From: Scatophagus argus | Lineage: Eukaryota; Chordata; Actinopteri; Scatophagidae | Assembly (NCBI RefSeq): GCF_020382885.2 | Contig: NC_058496.1 | Location: forward strand, 5,001 to 69,000 | Direction: 5' to 3' | Length of the DNA: 64,000 nucleotides | In this document: positions 58,944 to 64,000 of the stretch, in pieces | How the letters are laid out: each line of letters starts with the position of its first letter | Numbering within the stretch: the stretch's first letter is position 1 | Made by a program: the position numbers and the translations under genes | Notes under the pieces: generated by a model | Told to the model about the DNA's origin: nothing | Databases searched by the model: none | What the model saw: the letters and a program-made list of their open reading frames with translations, nothing else

Positions 58944-59632
58944 GTGAGTAACACAACAGAGACAGACAGGTAGAAAGACAAAACAGAAACACTATAGAGA
59001 CATACTGAGAGAAAGACAGACTGACAGGTAAAAGACAGAGACAGGTAGAAAAGCATAGGATAAGAAGAGGACAGGTAGTTACAGATAGACAGATAGATAA
59101 CAGAGATGTTCCACCCAGAGGCCACTTTATAGGAACTCCAACTGAGCCTCTTGTGACATAAAGAGACTTTTATTTCTGTTCAGTGTTTGAATGCTGAACT
59201 CATCATCATGCTGTTCTGGACTGGATTACATCCAGATGGGTTCCTGATATTCTGTCCACCTGATGGGTGTAGACTCTCAGTCTAATTAACACAGCAGGTG
59301 TACCTAATAAAGTGTGTGTGTGTGTAGAACACAGGAAGTGTTTGTTTACTGCCAATGATTCGAACTTCTGTTACACTGGTGGACGAACTTCAGCAGAAAG
59401 GAAGAAATGTTTTAATGAAGAAGAACAAACAAATGAAGATCTGAGTCTCTGAGTCTCAGTTTAATCATGTTTCACCAGGCCACGCACAAACAAACAAACA
59501 AACAAACAAAGAGAGAGAACCAGAGCAGACAGAAAGAAAGGGAGGCAGGCAGGCAGACACAGCAGAGAGACAGACAGGCAGACACAGCAGAGAGACAGAC
59601 AGGCAGGGCAGAGAGACAGGCAGACAGGTTCG

Positions 59633-59730
59633 ACACATTTGTTGGATTTTCAGATTAATTTTAAAGAAGAAACTGTGCTCTTTGAGAGAGACAGCTAGAG
59701 AGAGACAGAGACAGAGAAAGAGACAGAAAC
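59633..59730 (-). repeat. right arm of a 100-bp inverted repeat upstream of ntng2
   Basis: Plus strand reads TTGTTGGATTTTCAGATTAA, then CTGTGCTCTTTGAGAGAGAC AGCTAGAG: the reverse complement of 57317-57416. Confidence 0.75.
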
Positions 59731-59739
59731 AAACATGTT

Positions 59740-60785
59740 GTTTTCATATCTCACTTTATTTCTCTGGAGGCAGGAGGAAGCTGAACGTGTAGACACAGGA
59801 AGTCGATACACTTGACTGTGTGATGGTGCATTCAGTTGCTTCATGTTCTCTATGTTACATCAACTCGAGTCCACTCCTGTCCGCTTTGGTTCACGTCACA
59901 TGTTGTTGAAGTGTGCCTATGTGAAACTGAAGCAGACAAACATTTAAATTGATGATGACCAGACTAACAGGTTCTACAACACAAACTGTGAGAGAATCAA
60001 ACCTAAAATTTTATTAACAAATAAATATTTATTTGTTGATAGTGGTGGAGACTGAAAAGGTGTGCAGACCTCACAGCTTTTACTGGATTAAATCTGATGA
60101 CATCAATTTGACCTCGTTTAAAATATGTTAAAAATTCTTCACTGATCCTAGATTTAGTTTTAATCAATCAGCACGCCAATCAGATCGGGCGGTCAGGAGA
60201 AATTTGTTGTCATCATCAAATCAGTGATGGCTGCCAGTGTCTTGAGTCACATGACTATAATGTTCTCAGCCCTGTTAGCAAAGAAGATGTAATGGTTTCT
60301 ACCGAGGCCGACATAGTTCACCCTCAGACTTCAGATTCTCTCAAAATGGCCGACAATGCGCAGTTAACAGACTCTGTCTCTACTCGGGTCTAAAACCCAC
60401 TTGAGACACTTGAGACATGGATGTAACTCATCAATCTTAAGCAACTGACTTTGTTTCTCATCTGCATCTGTTTGGATCCATTTGGGTGTAACACTTTCTG
60501 GATCAGGTCTACCTGGACCAGGTTGAGTTCACTATACTATATATATATATATATATAGGATATATATAGGATATGTTTCAGTTGTCTGGTTTCACTAACC
60601 CCAGCAGTCGCAGCCATGCTAAGCAGTCACGTGAAGCGATTTGACAAGTCAGCCCAGGATTTCCTGATGCATCCATGAGCAGGTTGTTGTGTTGTGATGT
60701 GTTTGTGACATGTGACCAATCACAAACATGGACAAAATGCAAGGCGGCATATTTTACAAACTTTAAGATTAATTAAATAATATTA
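59740..60785. other. ntng2 upstream/intron sequence
   Basis: No exon or transposon recognised. An (AT)n run at 60535-60557 with repeated GGATATATATA words. Confidence 0.45.
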
Positions 60786-60789
60786 ATAT

Positions 60790-61570
60790 CATCAAATATG
60801 CAGAAGGCTAAAAGCAAAACAGCCATAGCTGCTAAACACACAGGTGGTAAAAACATCTCCTACTGTGTTTCCCACTGTGTTAATTTAATCAACTAAAATC
60901 ACTGCAAAGACAATAAAAAAGACACACACCCAGTCAGAGAAAGAGCTGCTTGCTCCAAATGTCCTGCAGCAATGAATAAAAGGCCTTTAAACAGGAGCTT
61001 TTTGTAGTGCTGATCTCAAGTTCAGCTCTTAATATCACGGCCCCATCATTAGAGCAAACCTCTGAATAAAACTGTGTTCCTGTGGTCCATTAGATCAACG
61101 TGTTGTTGTGGTGATGTATTCTTATCATTTAGCCTTATTTTAGTTGTTTTAGTTGAGTGGTGCGAAACCAATTTGGGAGCAACAAATAAATAAATAAGGT
61201 AATTGAAAGTAAGTAGACTTACTGTCCTATCCTAGTGCAACAAGTCCAAGTCTTTGAGTGCTTCAGTCTGTGCTGTAGGAGGATCGTGGTCCACTAAAGC
61301 TCAGTAAAACTTAGACTTGAGCCACTGAAACTCTGTCCCAGACAGAGTCACAGTGAAAGCAGCCTGTCTTCTGTGGCCGCTGGATTAAACAAATCATTGA
61401 TGACCCACAGCATACGTAAAAGGCCTGGAGCAAAGTCTTAACACAAGTCAGTGCATACAGTCTGCAACGTGTCACTACATATGACGTCGCACATGATTAA
61501 TCCACCCACCTGGGATCCCAGGTTAGATGTGCTGCGTAAGTTAAGAGAGCCACCATCGTAACCCTGAAGT
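60790..61570 (-). repeat. long interspersed repeat, copy 2 (inverted)
   Basis: Reverse complement of the 41813-42640 repeat, from the word around AAAACAGCCATAGCTGC (60819) to AAGTTAAGAGAGCCACCATC (61539). It lies between the two proposed 5' exons of ntng2. Confidence 0.8.
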
Positions 61571-61611
61571 TACCTCAGGACTCTGACTGGTTTTGTGTTG
61601 TTTTGTTGCAG

Positions 61612-62024
61612 GCTGTTGGAAGGCACAGCATCTTTGTCGCTGACTGAAAATCTCAGGTGTTTACCAACACCTGTAACCATGACAATGAAAGGATAACCAG
61701 CTGGTAATCATGACAACCATGGATTAAGAATGTTGGAGGTGACTTTGAGCTGTGATCTCCTGAGGGACCTCCTGTCTGTCTGACTGTTGGTCCATCATGT
61801 CTCACCTCCTCATCTTCCTCCTCCTCCACCTGTCAGCGTCGGGTAATTGTCAGAGCAGCAGTCAGTTTGATGTGTGTCGTTCTCTGCGTGGTTCAGAGGG
61901 GGGACCAGGATGGGAATTCTACGCCTGTCAGCCTCCACCTGCCAACATGAAGGAAGTAATGCAGATAAGAGTCGACCCACCTGGCATCACCTGTGGAAAC
62001 CCACCTGAAAGATTCTGCACACTG
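61612..62024 (+). other. ntng2: ntng2 second exon (5'UTR plus start of coding region)
   Basis: Good acceptor (TTTTGTGTTGTTTTGTTGCAG) at 61611, 185 nt of untranslated leader, then the ATG at 61797 and donor at 62025. Exon limits are inferred from splice consensus. Confidence 0.5.
61797..62024 (+). CDS. ntng2: ntng2, netrin-G2, first coding exon (partial gene)
   Basis: Netrin-G2 is a GPI-anchored presynaptic adhesion protein that binds NGL-2/LRRC4. This 76-codon exon gives a signal peptide (MSHLLIFLLLHLSASG) and the start of the laminin N-terminal domain: FDVCRSLRGSEGGPGWEFYA, CQPPPANMKEVMQIRVDPPG, ITCGNPPERFCTL. WEFYACQP and GITCG-PPERFC are family hallmarks. The donor is CTG|GTTGGT (weak). 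Phase 0 would let the next exon begin G-N-P-Y as in other netrin-Gs. The rest of the gene lies beyond 64000. It is transcribed away from med27, so the two genes are arranged head to head with about 5 kb between start codons. Confidence 0.88.
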
Positions 62025-64000
62025 GTTGGTTATATACACCTGAAGACACACAGAGAAACATGTCCATTATGAGTTATTTTGAGATTTTATTTGAGATGAT
62101 GTCTGACTGCTCATCTCAAGTTGTTAACAGTGATTTTCTGTCAAATTTCAGTCCAGTTGTCTTCAAGATGTCCAGACTCTGTAAGTGTTCAGGTCAGCAT
62201 TGTTTTCAAGTAGTTCAGCAGTTCAGGTGTGCTGTCACTCATTTTCTCTTTAGTCACTTCAATCTGAGGACGTTCAGTTGCCAACAGCAGATCATTCAGT
62301 CTGTTTTTGCAGCAGCTGCACATGAGAGACGTGAAGAACAGTCGCAGTAAAACAGGAAGTCTGATGATGTACAATACAACCTCCACTGTTCAGACAATAA
62401 AATTTCTTCTTTATTCAGGACAATACAGTAAACAGTATTTCACATAAAAATAATAAAGTCTGTCCCAATCAATTGTCTCATGACCCTTCACATTTATTTT
62501 GTAACCTCCTGGAGGGTCCTGACCAACAACACACACACATTTCCTGCTGTCTGTCTAATTGTTCCTTTGGGAAACTGAAGTTGTTTCTGAATTATTGATA
62601 AATGTAGGAAATGTCATGAACAAAAATTAAATGTCAATAATTAACTAATAGGATTTCCCAGAAGACAAACAGAACAACGATCTTTAAAGAGCACCTTAAC
62701 GTGTTGTTTCAGCTGCAGCAGGTCTTCTTCACGTGAAACCAAAAGATATTTCTAAGACATTAACACAGTCTCAACACAATCAGTCAGTTTCCATCTAAAC
62801 TTATTTGCTGCAGCAGGTTTGTTTAATATAAATATCACTTCAGGCAAACAGAGCTCATTGTCAATTTGTTTCCTGTCTGCTGTATCTTGTTTGTAATGTT
62901 GAAGTGTTGGCTTAGAAGTAACTAACTTCTAACTGATGTATAGACTTGTTTGTATAATTGGTGGCAGTCACTTAGAGTCAGCAGTTAAATCCTTAGCTGT
63001 AGATTAGTTGAATCTGTACTGCGACAGTTGGCAGCTGCAGCTGAAGTCAAAGGATAAGCCTCTGACACACTGATCAGATTAACATCAGTGTTAATCCATC
63101 ACACACTGTATGTCAGTGGGACACACACACGCTCTTCAGTACACTGAGGCGTTCACTTGTCCACATGAAGCAGCTGGAGATTGAATATTGGCAGCAGATG
63201 ATATTCGCAAACTCCTGAAGCGACTCTTAGACCAACTAGATCCACCACAGACCTTCTTTTGATTGTTTCTCTGACATTTTATTGGGCTTTCTATTTGTCA
63301 GTGAATATAATTCACAGGTCAAAGTTCACCAAAGTCTAACTTGAGCATTCACATGGATTAATCTCTCCTCTTTTCAACAGTTCTATTTGAATTTAGTGAT
63401 TGTGATTTGGTGTTCAGTTGTGGGGTATTCAGACCTTTTTTCTGTCACTAATATGAGTTTACCTCCCTATATCTCTGACATAAGGGAGGTACCTTTTAAC
63501 TAACAAAGGTCATAGACCCTGTTCCTCTGCTGAGTGTTGGCATGATGAGAATAAACCATAACCCTAACCCTAACCCTACACAATCTAAATGTTCTGGTGC
63601 AAATAATATTGGTTTTACTGTTAACACTGAGCTATCTGTCCTTTACCTCTGGATTAGTTACTGATTAGTGAGCAGGACTGATACATAGCAAAAATCATGT
63701 GATTTAAGGATGAAGTATTTTGATTTGTTGAAATGGAAACTGGCAGTTAGGGGTGGTTAGATCTCTGTTTTTGTTTAACGTACAGGCTTAAACTGGTTTA
63801 ATGGTCTGACTCAACTTTCATTTTTCAGGTGTTAGCTCAGCACGACTGGATGGTATTTCACAAAGCAAATGAGTCTGACATTTCCTAGCCCAAACAGGAA
63901 GAGGATTTGTTTTCTCCAGTACCTATTGCTAGCTAACCTCCAGAATAACTGGAGTAACTACAGAAACTACTCAGAAAAACAAAAAAAAAGAGCTATGCTG
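62025..64000 (+). other. ntng2 intron, no exon seen
   Basis: No further netrin-G exon; the expected long exon with the rest of the laminin N-terminal domain is absent. A short telomere-like (CCCTAA)n run is at 63557-63579. Confidence 0.6.
63557..63579. repeat. short interstitial telomere-like repeat
   Basis: CATAACCCTAACCCTAACCC TA: three vertebrate telomere units. Too short to indicate a fusion point. Confidence 0.7.

Noticed and set aside
63540..63580. Telomere or chromosome-fusion mark
   Set aside because: Only three CCCTAA units inside a gene intron; consistent with chance or repair-mediated insertion.

Overview
The window is vertebrate nuclear DNA, almost certainly from a ray-finned (teleost, probably percomorph) fish. 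Four multi-exon protein genes with GT-AG introns and vertebrate orthologues lie among many fish-type repeats: L2 and jockey/CR1-like LINE copies, tRNA-derived SINEs, Tc1-like transposons and short hAT-like elements. There is no operon, CRISPR array or prokaryotic feature. Gene names come from recognising protein families by eye; no database search was run.

Layout. 1.86-15.95 kb (minus strand): olfm1 (noelin-1), six coding exons, 453 aa. 31.28-47.61 kb (minus): fnbp1 (formin-binding protein 17), fifteen coding exons, 617 aa, plus a likely 15-nt optional microexon. 51.85-56.65 kb (minus): med27 (Mediator subunit 27), eight coding exons, 311 aa. 61.80-62.02 kb (plus): the first coding exon of ntng2 (netrin-G2), with the rest beyond the right edge. 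Every intron phase joins correctly, and the 617 and 311 aa lengths equal those I recall for the human proteins. The human orthologues are all on chromosome 9q34, so this is a compact piece of a conserved syntenic block. The genes do not form one pathway: a secreted synaptic/neural glycoprotein, an F-BAR membrane-curvature and actin adaptor, a general transcription co-activator subunit and a GPI-anchored synaptic adhesion protein.

Non-coding part. Gene-free stretches and large introns are filled with decayed transposons, many nested. Most long open frames outside the listed exons are LINE reverse-transcriptase or endonuclease debris, or simple-sequence frames.

Points worth a second look: a 53-bp tandem duplication of the end of the olfm1 coding sequence, including the stop, whose second copy carries the AATAAA; loss of the SDEL-type tail in olfm1; a 15-nt in-phase microexon in the F-BAR part of fnbp1; a long CA tract just inside a 5' splice site of fnbp1; a repeat of about 0.8 kb present in opposite orientation in an fnbp1 intron and upstream of ntng2; a 100-bp inverted repeat 2.2 kb apart upstream of ntng2; and a hAT-like element with near-perfect 8-bp target duplications. 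I found no convincing undescribed gene system.
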